64,000 nt of DNA from Clostridia bacterium (GCA_003249225.1 QKJQ01000019.1:1-64000); one strand, 5' to 3'. Counted from the stretch's first letter, positions 25,069 through 35,042 are shown. A program made the numbers and translations. The notes: generated by a model not told the origin, from the sequence alone.

Positions 25069-26268
25069 TTATTGTATTTTTTCTTCTTTCATAAAAAGCT
25101 GTTCTATAAAATGTCTTGCTGCCCTTGCCGATCTGCCGCCTCGCTGGATCGCATGCTGATCCGCCAGCATATCAAGATTCGGCATATCCTCGATCTGATA
25201 TTCTTTTGCAAGTCCATGGACAATTTTCAAATACTCTTCTCTGTCTGGTCTGGCAAATCGTACCGACAGTCCAAACCGGTCTGACAGAGAAATCTGTTCC
25301 TGAATGGTCTCATTCCGGTGAATGTCATTCCCTTCTCTGTCGGAAAATGTTTCTTTCACAAGATGTCTTCGATTGCTGGTCGCATAGATCACCGTGTTCG
25401 GAGCTTTTGTAAGAACGGAACCTTCGAGCACTGCTTTTAAAGCACCCACTTCCTCATTGCTCTCAGAAAAGGACAAATCATCCAGAAACAATATAAATTT
25501 CAAAGGATTTTTTGCAAGCATTTCAAGAAGCTGAGGTATCTCCAGCAAGTCTCCTTTTTTAATCTCGACCATTCGAAGCCCCTGCTCATAAAACTCATTT
25601 ACAACTGCTTTTACAGTTGATGATTTTCCAGTTCCTGCATCACCATATAGTAATACATTGGCAACCGGTTTATTATGCAGAAAGGCAAGAGTATTCTGAA
25701 CAACAGTCTGTCTTTCATCATTATAGCCAGACAAACTGGACAGTTTTACCCGGTCTGAGTTCTTGACCGGCAGGATCTCACCTTTTGAGTAGACGAACAT
25801 ACTGTGCTCAGCATACATACCAAATCCCCTGGTAAAGAGCTGACTCATTCTTTCTTCATAGGCTGCTGCAAAATCCATTTCAGTGCAGATCCACTTTGGC
25901 AGTCTCACTTCTTTATCTATATCAGCAATCAATATTCCAGCCGGAAGTTCTGCAATTCTTTGCAATGTCATCAACTCATTAAAAATACAGTCCGCCAGAT
26001 TTTCAGATATCTTTTCTCTTGATGCTTTCTTTCTAACATACAGATTCTCATCCGACAAGACTTTCTCCCAGATGTATTCTGTAAGATTCTCTGTTCTCGT
26101 GAACAACCGGTGTGTAAATGCCGCATAGGCATCAATTCTTTCATTCTCGCCTTTATCAATGCTTTCAAGCATTTCCATCAGTGCCTGTATAACAGGGTCT
26201 TTATGGATGTGCCGGAATACGACCAGTGCTCTAAGCTGTTTTTTTATGCTGTCTATCTCGCTTTCCAT
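25069..26268 (-). CDS. DUF815-family AAA ATPase
   Basis: 399 residues. Walker A LYGDAGTGKSS near 190, Walker B FILFLDDLSF, sensor VIYATSNRRHL, and SLSDRFGLSV typical of DUF815 ATP-binding proteins. The N-terminal 180 residues are helical with no known domain. Function of the family is unknown. The start at 26268 is preferred (GGAGAGACGG) to 26295. It lies alone on the minus strand, convergent with the YprB-like gene and downstream of a two-component system. Confidence 0.85.
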   Translation of the reverse strand: MESEIDSIKKQLRALVVFRHIHKDPVIQALMEMLESIDKGENERIDAYAAFTHRLFTRTENLTEYIWEKVLSDENLYVRKKASREKISENLADCIFNELMTLQRIAELPAGILIADIDKEVRLPKWICTEMDFAAAYEERMSQLFTRGFGMYAEHSMFVYSKGEILPVKNSDRVKLSSLSGYNDERQTVVQNTLAFLHNKPVANVLLYGDAGTGKSSTVKAVVNEFYEQGLRMVEIKKGDLLEIPQLLEMLAKNPLKFILFLDDLSFSESNEEVGALKAVLEGSVLTKAPNTVIYATSNRRHLVKETFSDREGNDIHRNETIQEQISLSDRFGLSVRFARPDREEYLKIVHGLAKEYQIEDMPNLDMLADQHAIQRGGRSARAARHFIEQLFMKEEKIQ

Positions 26269-26389
26269 CCGTCTCTCCAATCCCGTATGGTTCAATTTGG
26301 GTCCTGCCTTAATTCAAGTTTCCTTACTTCCATACCGGCTATGATTATACCACACCATAAATCCACAGGCAATAAACATGTAAAACAGA

Positions 26390-27760
26390 TTACGCCGGAA
26401 GGATTATATAAAATGTGCTGCCCTGATTTTCTTCAGATATGACATTGACGTTCCCGCCAACTCGTTCAACATTCTCTTTTACAACGAATAGTCCCAGTCC
26501 ATCTCCGGCTTTGCCGTTTTCTGAATTCTTTTTATAGTATGCGTCAAATATTTTCTTTTGATCTTCTTTTTTTATTCCGCAGCCAGTGTCATTGACTTCA
26601 ATGATAACAGCTTCTTTTTCCTTGCGGTAAGAAAGCTGCACCGTCCCATGCGCAGGTGTGAATTTATAAGCATTGGTCAGCAGGTTATATATACTCTGAC
26701 CAAGAAGGTATTTATCCGTGTGTATCATAATATGATCTGTGGATGGCAGTATAAACTCAATTTTCTTTTTGTGGAACTGTGCTTTCATGCCATTGCCGAT
26801 CTGCTTAATGAACGGATGAAGATCGAGTTCTTCAAGACTTACCTGTGGACGGTCGGATTTTGCATCGATCAGACTGCTTATGTTCGTAATGATATCTTCC
26901 AGATTATCAACCTGGTTTTCACAGATCCGTATGTGTTCTTTGTCCATCTCGACCACACCATCTTCAATCCCTTCAATGTGCATTTTTAAAATCGTAAGTG
27001 GTGTTCTGGTCTGATGGACCATCTCATCAACCAGTGTTTTCCTGGCCTGCTGCTTCATCTTTAATCGAGTTTCCAGCGAAGTCAGGCTTCTTTGGATGAT
27101 TTGAATTTCCTGCGTCTTTGAGTGCTGTATCGAATTCTCTTTTCCATCTTCAATGTTTTGTGCCATAATCGCTGTATCTTTCAAATCTTTGCTGACGCGG
27201 CGGCTCATAAGAACAGCGAATAAGATTATAATCGGCAGCAGGATGCCAATGGTGAATAAGCTATTGATCCTTAGTGATTTCTGAAACATCTTTGCTGCTT
27301 CTGAATTACCCGATACAGATTCTCTGGTGATATGAACCGTTCCGAGTGTACCATTCTCATTCTGGATGGTGATAGAATCAACCACCTCATATCCCGTCGT
27401 TGTCTCATCAGTACCTGACATCATATGCTCATGCATCATACCCATTCCGGAGTAATTGCTGGCAGAGGAATCATAAGCCTGTGCAAGCAGATTGCCTTTT
27501 ATATCATATACTTTTATTTTTGTAATGGAATCATCCAGATAGGCTTCGAGTTCAACATTCATCTGCTCTGCAGTGACCACGTCAGAAGCCAGGGCGTTTT
27601 TCAGATAATCGGACAGCTGATTGCATGTCTGTTCATAGTTTTGATCCAGATAGCGATTAAAATACCGGCTGATCAATACACCAAGCACAAAAGAATTCAC
27701 GATGACTACCAGAATCGCAATAATACCAAATGTTAGGATCCATCGTTTTCGAATGCTCAT
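26390..27760 (-). CDS. Sensor histidine kinase
   Basis: 456 residues: membrane helix 1 (8-30), extracellular sensor (31-165), helix 2 (166-186), HAMP, HisKA with phospho-His249 in VHQTRTPL, and HATPase with NLLTNAYKF, NDTGCGIK and GDGLGLFV. The HisKA motif is HQTRTPL instead of the usual HELRTPL. The sensor has a Met/His cluster, GMGMMHEHMM at 105-114, suggestive of soft-metal binding (inference). It overlaps the response regulator gene by 4 bp (27757-27760), so the pair is co-translated. No transporter gene that might be the target is adjacent. Confidence 0.92.
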   Translation of the reverse strand: MSIRKRWILTFGIIAILVVIVNSFVLGVLISRYFNRYLDQNYEQTCNQLSDYLKNALASDVVTAEQMNVELEAYLDDSITKIKVYDIKGNLLAQAYDSSASNYSGMGMMHEHMMSGTDETTTGYEVVDSITIQNENGTLGTVHITRESVSGNSEAAKMFQKSLRINSLFTIGILLPIIILFAVLMSRRVSKDLKDTAIMAQNIEDGKENSIQHSKTQEIQIIQRSLTSLETRLKMKQQARKTLVDEMVHQTRTPLTILKMHIEGIEDGVVEMDKEHIRICENQVDNLEDIITNISSLIDAKSDRPQVSLEELDLHPFIKQIGNGMKAQFHKKKIEFILPSTDHIMIHTDKYLLGQSIYNLLTNAYKFTPAHGTVQLSYRKEKEAVIIEVNDTGCGIKKEDQKKIFDAYYKKNSENGKAGDGLGLFVVKENVERVGGNVNVISEENQGSTFYIILPA

Positions 27761-28440
27761 TTTTCACCTCCGAAGATATAGCCGGCACCATACTTTGTTA
27801 TAAGAAGCTTTGGGTTTCTTGGATCCGTTTCGATTTTCTGCCGTATTCTTTTGATAAAGCTGTCAATATTTCTGTCAAAACCTTCATAATCATCACCAAA
27901 TGCCTGTTCTATCAATTGTTCTCTGGATAAGACCTGCCCAATATGCTTAAAAAAAGCTTCCAGTACTTTGAATTCAGCAGCCGTAAGACTGATTTCCTCC
28001 TCGTTTTTTGTAACGACGAGCTTTTTTGTGAATAATTTCAAGTTCTGATGCACATATACAATTTCATCATCCTCTTTGTAGATTCTGCGCAGAAATACGT
28101 GGATTCTCTTCATGACTTCCCTTGGACTGAACGGTTTGATTACATAATCATCCACCCCATATTCAAATCCTTTTAGTTTATCAATTTCGTCTTTCCTGGC
28201 AGTGAGCATGATGACCGGAACCTCTGATACTTTACGAATCTCCTGTAAAACTTCATACCCATTGATTCCTGGCATCATTATATCAAGTAAAACAAGGTGG
28301 ATGTCATTTTTATCAAATAATTCCAAAGCTTCAAAGCCCTGAGATGCCAGGAATACTTCGTATCCTTCCTTTTTCAGATACTTTGAAAGCAATTCCCTTA
28401 TTTCTGGCTGGTCTTCGACTACTAAAATCTGATAAATCAT
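27757..28440 (-). CDS. OmpR/PhoB-family response regulator
   Basis: 227 residues: receiver domain with VVEDQ (Asp10), phospho-acceptor Asp53 in LLDIMMPG, and Lys in LTARK, then a winged-helix DNA-binding domain (LTAAEFKVLEAF, FDRNIDSFIKRIRQKIE). The ATG at 28440 is preferred to 28449 because GAGGTGG lies at the correct distance. Partner of the kinase downstream. Two direct repeats at 28802-28826 are a possible binding site. Confidence 0.94.
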   Translation of the reverse strand: MIYQILVVEDQPEIRELLSKYLKKEGYEVFLASQGFEALELFDKNDIHLVLLDIMMPGINGYEVLQEIRKVSEVPVIMLTARKDEIDKLKGFEYGVDDYVIKPFSPREVMKRIHVFLRRIYKEDDEIVYVHQNLKLFTKKLVVTKNEEEISLTAAEFKVLEAFFKHIGQVLSREQLIEQAFGDDYEGFDRNIDSFIKRIRQKIETDPRNPKLLITKYGAGYIFGGEK

Positions 28441-28449
28441 GGCATCCAC

Positions 28450-28841
28450 CTCATATCGTTACATCTCATACTCACAGCATGATCTGATCTATATAAATCT
28501 GTCTTCCCGCTTCATTCTATTATCGTAAATCACAATGCATGTTCTGCCATCTTTGTGTCAGATCACTTTACCTTTCTCAATGAAAAACTGCCTGTAACTG
28601 ATCTTATTCATAAGGTTCCTGTGCTGAATCAGATGACATGTTCTTACTTCTATTATGAATGATAATTTCTAAAAGTAAAGCAGGAAATGTAATGCACCTG
28701 CAACCAGCAATATCACGCCGCTCCTGCATTTATTTCCTTTTCTTTCGGTCAGGAAGTGTTATATGACAGAATCTTTCAAATCATTCGAATGCAGTATAAG
28801 GTTGAATTATGGTTGAATTATGGTTAAAATGCAGACGAAAA
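28450..28841 (-). other. 390-bp gap: no clear gene, possible sORF and direct repeats
   Basis: Between the response regulator and the rpmF terminator. On the minus strand a 41-codon frame at 28604-28729 (begins MQERRDIAG) has an AAAGGAAAT site, but no known relative and ordinary composition. Upstream, ttgaattatgg occurs twice in tandem (28802-28826) followed on the minus strand by TTATACT; spaced 12 bp, it could bind the adjacent regulator. Neither is more than a candidate. Confidence 0.3.
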
Positions 28842-28868
28842 AAATCCAGGGCAAAATACCCTGGATTT
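28842..28868 (-). terminator. Terminator of rpmF
   Basis: A perfect 10-bp stem aaatccaggg/ccctggattt, followed on the minus strand by TTTTTTT. Confidence 0.9.
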
Positions 28869-28899
28869 ATCAGTTCTTCACATGTTCAAATGCATGAAC

Positions 28900-29085
28900 T
28901 TATGCTTCTACAGAAATGATTTCTTTCTTATTGTATGAACCACAAGCTTTGCAAACTCTGTGAGGCATCATCAGCGCTCCACACTTACTGCATTTAACAA
29001 GGTTCGGAGCAGTCATTTTCCAATGTGCTCTATGACTATCTCTTCTTGCTTTTGAATGTTTATTCTTCGGACAAATAGCTCCCAT
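28900..29085 (-). CDS. rpmF: 50S ribosomal protein L32
   Basis: 61 residues. SKARRDSHRAHWKM is the conserved L32 core, followed by a zinc ribbon CSKC (32-35) and CKAC (45-48). The start, MGAICPKNKHSK, differs from the common MAVPKRKTSK. AAGGAGGTG site. It has its own strong promoter and a 117-nt structured leader. The DUF177/YceD gene that usually precedes rpmF in Firmicutes is absent; ackA lies there instead. Confidence 0.96.
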   Translation of the reverse strand: MGAICPKNKHSKARRDSHRAHWKMTAPNLVKCSKCGALMMPHRVCKACGSYNKKEIISVEA

Positions 29086-29120
29086 CGATTACACCTCCTT
29101 AACTTTTCCTATGTAAAAAT

Positions 29121-29177
29121 TGCTAAGGACAGCTTGTTTTCGACAAAAACACAAACTTACAAGCTCTTGTCCTAGCA
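29121..29177 (-). promoter_or_regulatory. Long stem-loop in the rpmF leader
   Basis: tgctaaggacagcttgt (29121-29137) pairs with acaagctcttgtcctagca (29159-29177) with a small internal bulge, enclosing a 21-base loop. It lies wholly inside the predicted leader (start site about 29202, gene start 29085). Position and size fit an autoregulatory ribosomal-protein leader, but no known class is recognised. Confidence 0.6.
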
Positions 29178-29208
29178 GCCGATTACTGTCCACTTAACGC
29201 ACTTATTT

Positions 29209-29237
29209 AGTATACTTGTGAACTTAAGAATTGTCAA
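29209..29237 (-). promoter_or_regulatory. Strong promoter of rpmF
   Basis: On the minus strand a perfect TTGACA (29232-29237), 17-bp spacer, TATACT (29209-29214). It lies just downstream of the ackA stop codon. Confidence 0.88.
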
Positions 29238-29251
29238 TATTTTTTTATATC

Positions 29252-30442
29252 TTATTTTACAATTGCGATTGTTTCTCTTGCAATTGCGAGTTCTTCGTTT
29301 GTTGGTACTACGAGAACTTTGGTTTTAGATGCATCTGTTGTAATGACCTGCTCTTTGCCACGAATTGCATTTTTCTCAGTATCCAGCTCCACACCAAGAT
29401 AGCCAAAGTAAGAACATACCATTTCACGGATCTTTTTGTCATTCTCTCCAAGACCTGCAGTAAAGACAATGGCATCAACTCCGTTCATCGCTGCAACGTA
29501 GCCGCCAATGTATTTAACAACACGGTAAACAAATACTTCGACTGCTTCAATCGCATGTTCATTGCCGGCTCTCGCTGCCTGATCAAGATCACGGAAATCA
29601 CTTGATACACCGGAAAGTCCAAGTACACCAGATTTTTTATTCAGAACGCCCATAACTTCTTCCAGGCATTTTCCTTCTTTTTTACCGATGTATTCAATGA
29701 TGGAAGGATCAATGTCACCACTTCTTGTTCCCATGATAAGTCCTTCAAGTGGTGTGAGTCCCATGCTGGTATCAACAGATTTACCATTATGAACCGCAGA
29801 AATACTTGCACCATTTCCAAGGTGACAAACAATGATCTTCGAGTTATTCAGATCAAGTCCTGCAACTTCTGCTGCTCTTTTCGATACAAAGCTGTGGCTG
29901 GTTCCATGGAATCCGTAACGGCGAACTTTGTATTTATCATAATACTCATAAGGAAGGCCGTAAAGATATGCTTTCATCGGCATTGTCTGATGGAATGCAG
30001 TGTCAAATACAGCGACCTGCGGAACACCCGGCATGGTTGCTGTACAGGCATTGATACCAATCAGATTCGCCGGATTGTGAAGCGGTGCAAGATCGTTACA
30101 TTCCTCAATCGCTGCAATAACATCCGGTGTGATCAGAACGGACTTGGTGAATTTTTCTCCGCCATGAACAACTCTGTGTCCAATGGCTCCAATTTCACTT
30201 AATTCTTTAATAACACCGTATTTTTCATTCATCAGTGCTGAAAGAACACCTTCAATTGCATCCTTATGATCTTTCAATGGAAGTTCAAGCGTGATCTTCT
30301 CTCCGCCGTCTGGGGTATGATTTAATTTACCGTCAATTCCAATTCTCTCGCAAAGTCCGACTGCCAATGCTTTTTCTGTATCGGAATCGATCAGCTGATA
30401 TTTCAGTGATGAACTTCCGCAATTGATAACTAAAATCTTCAT
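29252..30442 (-). CDS. ackA: Acetate kinase
   Basis: 396 residues. Converts acetyl phosphate and ADP to acetate and ATP, the main fermentative ATP step. ASKHA signatures: MKILVINCGSSSLKY, GHRVVHGGEKF, VFDTAFHQTMP, HLGNGAS and FTAGLGEND. Start at 30442 by family length and a GAGG site; the longer frame to 30526 reads through a repeat element. Follows pta with 137 bp between. Confidence 0.98.
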   Translation of the reverse strand: MKILVINCGSSSLKYQLIDSDTEKALAVGLCERIGIDGKLNHTPDGGEKITLELPLKDHKDAIEGVLSALMNEKYGVIKELSEIGAIGHRVVHGGEKFTKSVLITPDVIAAIEECNDLAPLHNPANLIGINACTATMPGVPQVAVFDTAFHQTMPMKAYLYGLPYEYYDKYKVRRYGFHGTSHSFVSKRAAEVAGLDLNNSKIIVCHLGNGASISAVHNGKSVDTSMGLTPLEGLIMGTRSGDIDPSIIEYIGKKEGKCLEEVMGVLNKKSGVLGLSGVSSDFRDLDQAARAGNEHAIEAVEVFVYRVVKYIGGYVAAMNGVDAIVFTAGLGENDKKIREMVCSYFGYLGVELDTEKNAIRGKEQVITTDASKTKVLVVPTNEELAIARETIAIVK

Positions 30443-30449
30443 TACATTT

Positions 30450-30530
30450 CCTCTTTCTGCGCTGCTTTTAATCCATGCAAGGAGAATTCCGTGAACGCAA
30501 CGCTTCCTGAACCCGAAATCTTTCAAAGCC
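30450..30530 (-). repeat. Dispersed leader element (diverged) between pta and ackA
   Basis: On the minus strand the spacer and box TTGCATGGATTAAAAGCAGCGCAGAAAGAGG-like end (box 30450-30465) align with the gerW copy, whose spacer reads TTGCATAAAACAGTGC. The upstream half has a small gaaa/tttc hairpin and CAGGA/TCCTTG pairing, weaker than in other copies. Confidence 0.45.
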
Positions 30531-30579
30531 GCTCTCTGCTTCTTTATCTCCTGTATGATGTATTCCTATTAAATCAACC

Positions 30580-31587
<1,008 letters not shown>

Positions 31588-31622
31588 TCATTTCTACCAT
31601 GAATCTATAACACTCGCAACCC

Positions 31623-31651
31623 ATTATAATACTAACTTCTTTCGGTTACAA
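31623..31651 (-). promoter_or_regulatory. Promoter of pta-ackA
   Basis: On the minus strand TTGTAA (31646-31651), 17-bp spacer, TATAAT (31623-31628), about 48 bp before the pta start. Confidence 0.8.
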
Positions 31652-31785
31652 GTATAAAATACGCTTGTTTTCATTGTGAAATCCAACATTGTATGATACG
31701 ATACTTTCAGTGCAGAAATTGGTTTTATTATTACCATTTTTGTTCATGCCCATTCGGTAAAATACAAATGCATTTGGGGGTTTTT

Positions 31786-33072
31786 ATGAAAACAGTCGGT
31801 ATTATCGCAGAATATAATCCATTTCATAACGGGCATGCTTATCAGATCGAACAGGCTAAAAAAATGACCGGTGCTGATTTTTGTGTTGTTATCATGAGCG
31901 GAAACTTTGTGCAGCGAGGTACACTGAGCGTAATGGATAAATATCTTCGTACAGAAGCTGCTCTTCGTTCCGGTGCCGATGCCGTCCTTGAACTGCCCGT
32001 TCGTTTTGCAACGGCAAGTGCTGAAATTTTTGCACTCGGCGGGGTTTCTATACTTCATTATCTCAACTGCATTGACTACTTATGTTTTGGAAGTGAAACC
32101 GGAAAGCTTGAACCGCTCCTTCAGGCGGCACATCTTCTATATAAAGAGCCAGACGAATATAAATTGTCTTTAAAAAAATACTGCAAAGAAGGAAATTCAT
32201 TTCCGGTCGCAAGAAAACTGGCAGTTAGTGACTATCTTTTGTCCACCAAGACTGCTAAAAATAATCCCGATCTGATCTCCTGTTTTGATTCACCAAATGA
32301 TCTTCTTGGCATCGAATATTGTAAAGCGCTGCTTACCCTGAACAGTCGCATACAGCCCGTTGTAGTTAAGCGAATGGATGCAGGATATCATGCCGCTAGC
32401 CTTCCAAATCAGGAAGATATTATCGAACCCAAATCTATACAGATGACATCAGCCACCTCTCTTCGTAATGCATTGGAAGAAACAGCTCCATCTTCTTTGG
32501 AATCGTTTCTCCCTGCAAAAGCATTGCCTCTTTATGAAGAGTTTTATAAAATCTGTTTTCCCGTTCAGCCAGACGATATTTCTTCACTCCTGCTCTATAA
32601 ACTGCGTTTGGAGCAAAAGGATGGCTACGCACGCTACTTTGATGTATCTTCTGATTTAAGTAACAAGATAAAACAGACCCTCAGCACCTGTACCACATTT
32701 TCTGAATGCTGTAAATCGATCAAGTCAAAGGATCTTACCTTGACCAGATGCCAGCGGGCATTGCTCCATATTGTTCTGCAGATAACGTCAGAAAATGTCA
32801 GATTATCGCTGAAAAACACGCACCAAACCTACGCCAGACTGCTTGGATTCTGCAAATCTTCTTCATCCCTGCTGCGGGTCATGTCCAATCGCTCCGCGAT
32901 TCCATTGATAACGAAAGTTGCGGATGCAGAGAGCATCTTATCCCCAATCTGTATGCAGATGTTCCTGGAAGATATCTTTGCTGCCGATTTGTACCGATCT
33001 CTGTTAACGCAGAAATATCAGTATTCTCTGCCGTCTGAATATAGAAAAGGACCGGTAATTGTAACTTTATGA
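31786..33072 (+). CDS. tmcAL: tRNA(Met) cytidine acetate ligase TmcAL (YlbM)
   Basis: 428 residues. Uses acetate and ATP to make N4-acetylcytidine at the wobble position of elongator tRNA-Met. HIGH-type nucleotidyltransferase motif IAEYNPFHNGH near residues 7-17, then SGNFVQRG; the C-terminal half is helical. Start at 31786 follows GGGGGT; the longer frame to 31693 is not supported. Divergent from pta-ackA, so an acetate-consuming tRNA enzyme sits beside the acetate-producing pathway. In Bacillus ylbM is near coaD and rpmF as here. Confidence 0.93.
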   Translation: MKTVGIIAEYNPFHNGHAYQIEQAKKMTGADFCVVIMSGNFVQRGTLSVMDKYLRTEAALRSGADAVLELPVRFATASAEIFALGGVSILHYLNCIDYLCFGSETGKLEPLLQAAHLLYKEPDEYKLSLKKYCKEGNSFPVARKLAVSDYLLSTKTAKNNPDLISCFDSPNDLLGIEYCKALLTLNSRIQPVVVKRMDAGYHAASLPNQEDIIEPKSIQMTSATSLRNALEETAPSSLESFLPAKALPLYEEFYKICFPVQPDDISSLLLYKLRLEQKDGYARYFDVSSDLSNKIKQTLSTCTTFSECCKSIKSKDLTLTRCQRALLHIVLQITSENVRLSLKNTHQTYARLLGFCKSSSSLLRVMSNRSAIPLITKVADAESILSPICMQMFLEDIFAADLYRSLLTQKYQYSLPSEYRKGPVIVTL

Positions 33073-33090
33073 CCACTTTCAAAACAAAAG

Positions 33091-33142
33091 AAAATCTTGT
33101 TCACCGCACCCGTTCCTTGGGTAATGTGAACAAGACTTTTTT
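33091..33142. terminator. Shared terminator between tmcAL and the convergent gene
   Basis: aaatcttgttcac pairs with gtgaacaagacttt, with an inner ACCC/GGGT stem. T-runs lie on both sides (TTTTTT on plus, TTTTCTTTT on minus), and the minus-strand gene's stop codon touches the stem. Confidence 0.85.
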
Positions 33143-33807
33143 CATTCAATATCTTCCATAAAGGTATTCTCATCAAAACTGAACTCATCTTCAGATTCGT
33201 CCTGCTGACTTGATTGCTTTGACTCTTCGTACATGCTGTAATCTTCATACTCAGATTCCTGCATGTTTTGTCCGTTCAGTTCCATACGGTTGCTGACTAC
33301 CGTATCAAGATTCATCTTAAGGGTTGCAAGCAGCATTTCACTTTTAGCTTTGGTACTTTCATACGCGTCGGATAACATATTTTCTATGTCCACCAGTACC
33401 TCATTCGTATACGATAAAGCACCGCTTCGAATCTGCTCGGAATCACGGTTCGCAGAAGACAGCAATTCCTCTGCCTGTGCGGATGCATTGGAAATCATCT
33501 CATTCCCCTGATAAAATGCCTGCTGCATAATCTCGTTCTCACTGACCATGGCTGCTGCTTTTGTCTTTGCTTCTTCAATAATAGCTGCTGCTTTATCTTC
33601 AGCATCTTTAATAATCGCATCTCGGTTGCTTATGATCTTCTGATAGCGTTTTATTTCATCCGGTGTTCGAAGACGCAGCTCGTCCAGAAGATCGTATAAC
33701 TCATCCTTTGGAACGATTACTTTGCTCTGCGAAAAAGCAGATGGTTTACACCTTTCAATATATTCATAAATATCTTCAATTATCTGTTCTATCCTACTTG
33801 CTCCCAT
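33142..33807 (-). CDS. Coiled-coil protein downstream of coaD, unknown function
   Basis: 221 residues. Almost entirely helical; residues 55-150 are a heptad coiled coil rich in Ala, Glu and Lys (AEDKAAAIIEEAKTKAA), like DivIVA or ATPase-stalk proteins, followed by an acidic low-complexity tail. No membrane segment. It overlaps the end of coaD by 14 bp, so it is translated with it. The same kind of gene follows coaD in other Clostridia, often under the vague name ATPase. Function not known. Confidence 0.7.
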   Translation of the reverse strand: MGASRIEQIIEDIYEYIERCKPSAFSQSKVIVPKDELYDLLDELRLRTPDEIKRYQKIISNRDAIIKDAEDKAAAIIEEAKTKAAAMVSENEIMQQAFYQGNEMISNASAQAEELLSSANRDSEQIRSGALSYTNEVLVDIENMLSDAYESTKAKSEMLLATLKMNLDTVVSNRMELNGQNMQESEYEDYSMYEESKQSSQQDESEDEFSFDENTFMEDIE

Positions 33808-34294
33808 CTATGCTTCCTCCTATATATTTGTCATAAACCGTTTGTACGATACATTCCGGAAGAAGCTGTCTTATGTCTCCGCCAAAACTTGCGATCTCCT
33901 TCACAATACTCGAACTAAGGTAAGAATACTGAACACTGGTCGTAAAAAATACGGTATCAATTTCCGGTGCTAATTTATGATTTGTCTGAGCTATCTGCAA
34001 TTCATATTCAAAATCAGTTACGGCTCGTAACCCTCGTACCAAAAGACTTGCCCCACGCTCTCTGGCATAATCAATTGTCAGACCACCAAACGCTTCCACC
34101 TGTACATTAGGTATATCCCGAATTACCCTTTGAATAAGTTCAACTCTCTCATCCGCTGTGAATAAAGCTCTTTTTGAGTTATTATTCAGAACTCCTATAA
34201 TTAACAGGTCAGCTATCTTTGCTGAACGTTTAATTACATCAAGATGCCCAAGTGTAATCGGATCAAAGCTCCCCGGATAAATCGCTATTCTCAT
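33794..34294 (-). CDS. coaD: Phosphopantetheine adenylyltransferase
   Basis: 166 residues, full family length. Transfers AMP from ATP to 4'-phosphopantetheine, the fourth step of coenzyme A synthesis. YPGSFDPITLGHLDVI at 6-21 holds the TxGH motif; RGLRAVTDFEYE and YSYLSSSIVKE are conserved. It overlaps the rsmD end by 32 bp, the common rsmD-coaD pair. Confidence 0.97.
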   Translation of the reverse strand: MRIAIYPGSFDPITLGHLDVIKRSAKIADLLIIGVLNNNSKRALFTADERVELIQRVIRDIPNVQVEAFGGLTIDYARERGASLLVRGLRAVTDFEYELQIAQTNHKLAPEIDTVFFTTSVQYSYLSSSIVKEIASFGGDIRQLLPECIVQTVYDKYIGGSIDGSK

Positions 34295-34853
34295 AATTCC
34301 CCTTTCGAGATAAAAAAATATGCTGGTTCGTTTTATATCGTTTCACTCTGTCACACACAAAACCATACATCTCAGCTTCGTCTAAATCTGTCTGAAGTGA
34401 TGCTTCAACGATGATTACTGTATCTGAATTAATAAGTGATGATTTACCAAGAATCTTTAGAACTTCAAGCTCAAGACCGTGATTGTATGGCGGATCCATA
34501 AAAATCACATCAAAGGTAAGCTGCTCTTTTTCAAGTATTCCAAGCGCCAAAAGAACATCATTTGTTACAATTCTGGCATCATTTTCCAAGTGTGTCGCAG
34601 AAAGATTCTGTTTTATACATTGAATCGCCGCCCTGCTGTTCTCAACAAATACAGAAAGTTTGGCTCCTCTGCTTAACGCTTCTATTCCTATCGCTCCGCT
34701 GCCGCTGAACAGATCCAGAAAATTACACTGCGGTATTGAAGAACTGATGATATTAAATAAAGTTTCCTTTGTCCGGTCCGTTGTCGGCCGTACTTCCATT
34801 CCTGGTACTGTTTTTAACTGTAATCTTCTTGCTTTCCCAGCAATAACTCTCAT
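34263..34853 (-). CDS. rsmD: 16S rRNA (guanine-966-N2) methyltransferase RsmD
   Basis: 196 residues. MRVIAGKARRLQLKT start, the PTTDRTKETLFNII segment, SAM site DLFSGSGAIGIEALSRGA, and catalytic FMDPPYNHG. Methylates G966 of 16S rRNA. Its C-terminus overlaps the coaD start. Upstream lies recG in many relatives; here a 10-kb block separates them. Confidence 0.96.
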   Translation of the reverse strand: MRVIAGKARRLQLKTVPGMEVRPTTDRTKETLFNIISSSIPQCNFLDLFSGSGAIGIEALSRGAKLSVFVENSRAAIQCIKQNLSATHLENDARIVTNDVLLALGILEKEQLTFDVIFMDPPYNHGLELEVLKILGKSSLINSDTVIIVEASLQTDLDEAEMYGFVCDRVKRYKTNQHIFLSRKGNYENSDLSGEL

Positions 34854-34987
34854 ATCATCACCCGTATAGACATTATTCAGGAAGATTGTAATCTTTCTGA
34901 TTCAAAATCATAGTTTCATTTTAGTATATTATTCATTTTTGTCAACTGCTTTTTCCCTAACGAGACCAATTATACAGTTTTTCACAA

Positions 34988-35015
34988 TAAAAAAGTGCAG
35001 GTTTCCCTGCACTTT
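34988..35015 (-). terminator. Terminator of the small membrane protein gene
   Basis: aaagtgcagg/cctgcacttt with a short loop, followed on the minus strand by TTTTTTATTG. Confidence 0.88.
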
Positions 35016-35042
35016 CTGCCATTATCCCAAATCTACTGTATC

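Noticed and set aside
28604..28729. 41-codon minus-strand frame as a gene
   Set aside because: Fair ribosome binding site but no known relative, and the frame is short enough to occur by chance; left as a candidate only.
30443..30526. N-terminal extension of AckA
   Set aside because: 28 extra codons fall in the leader element; AckA begins MKILVINCGSS.
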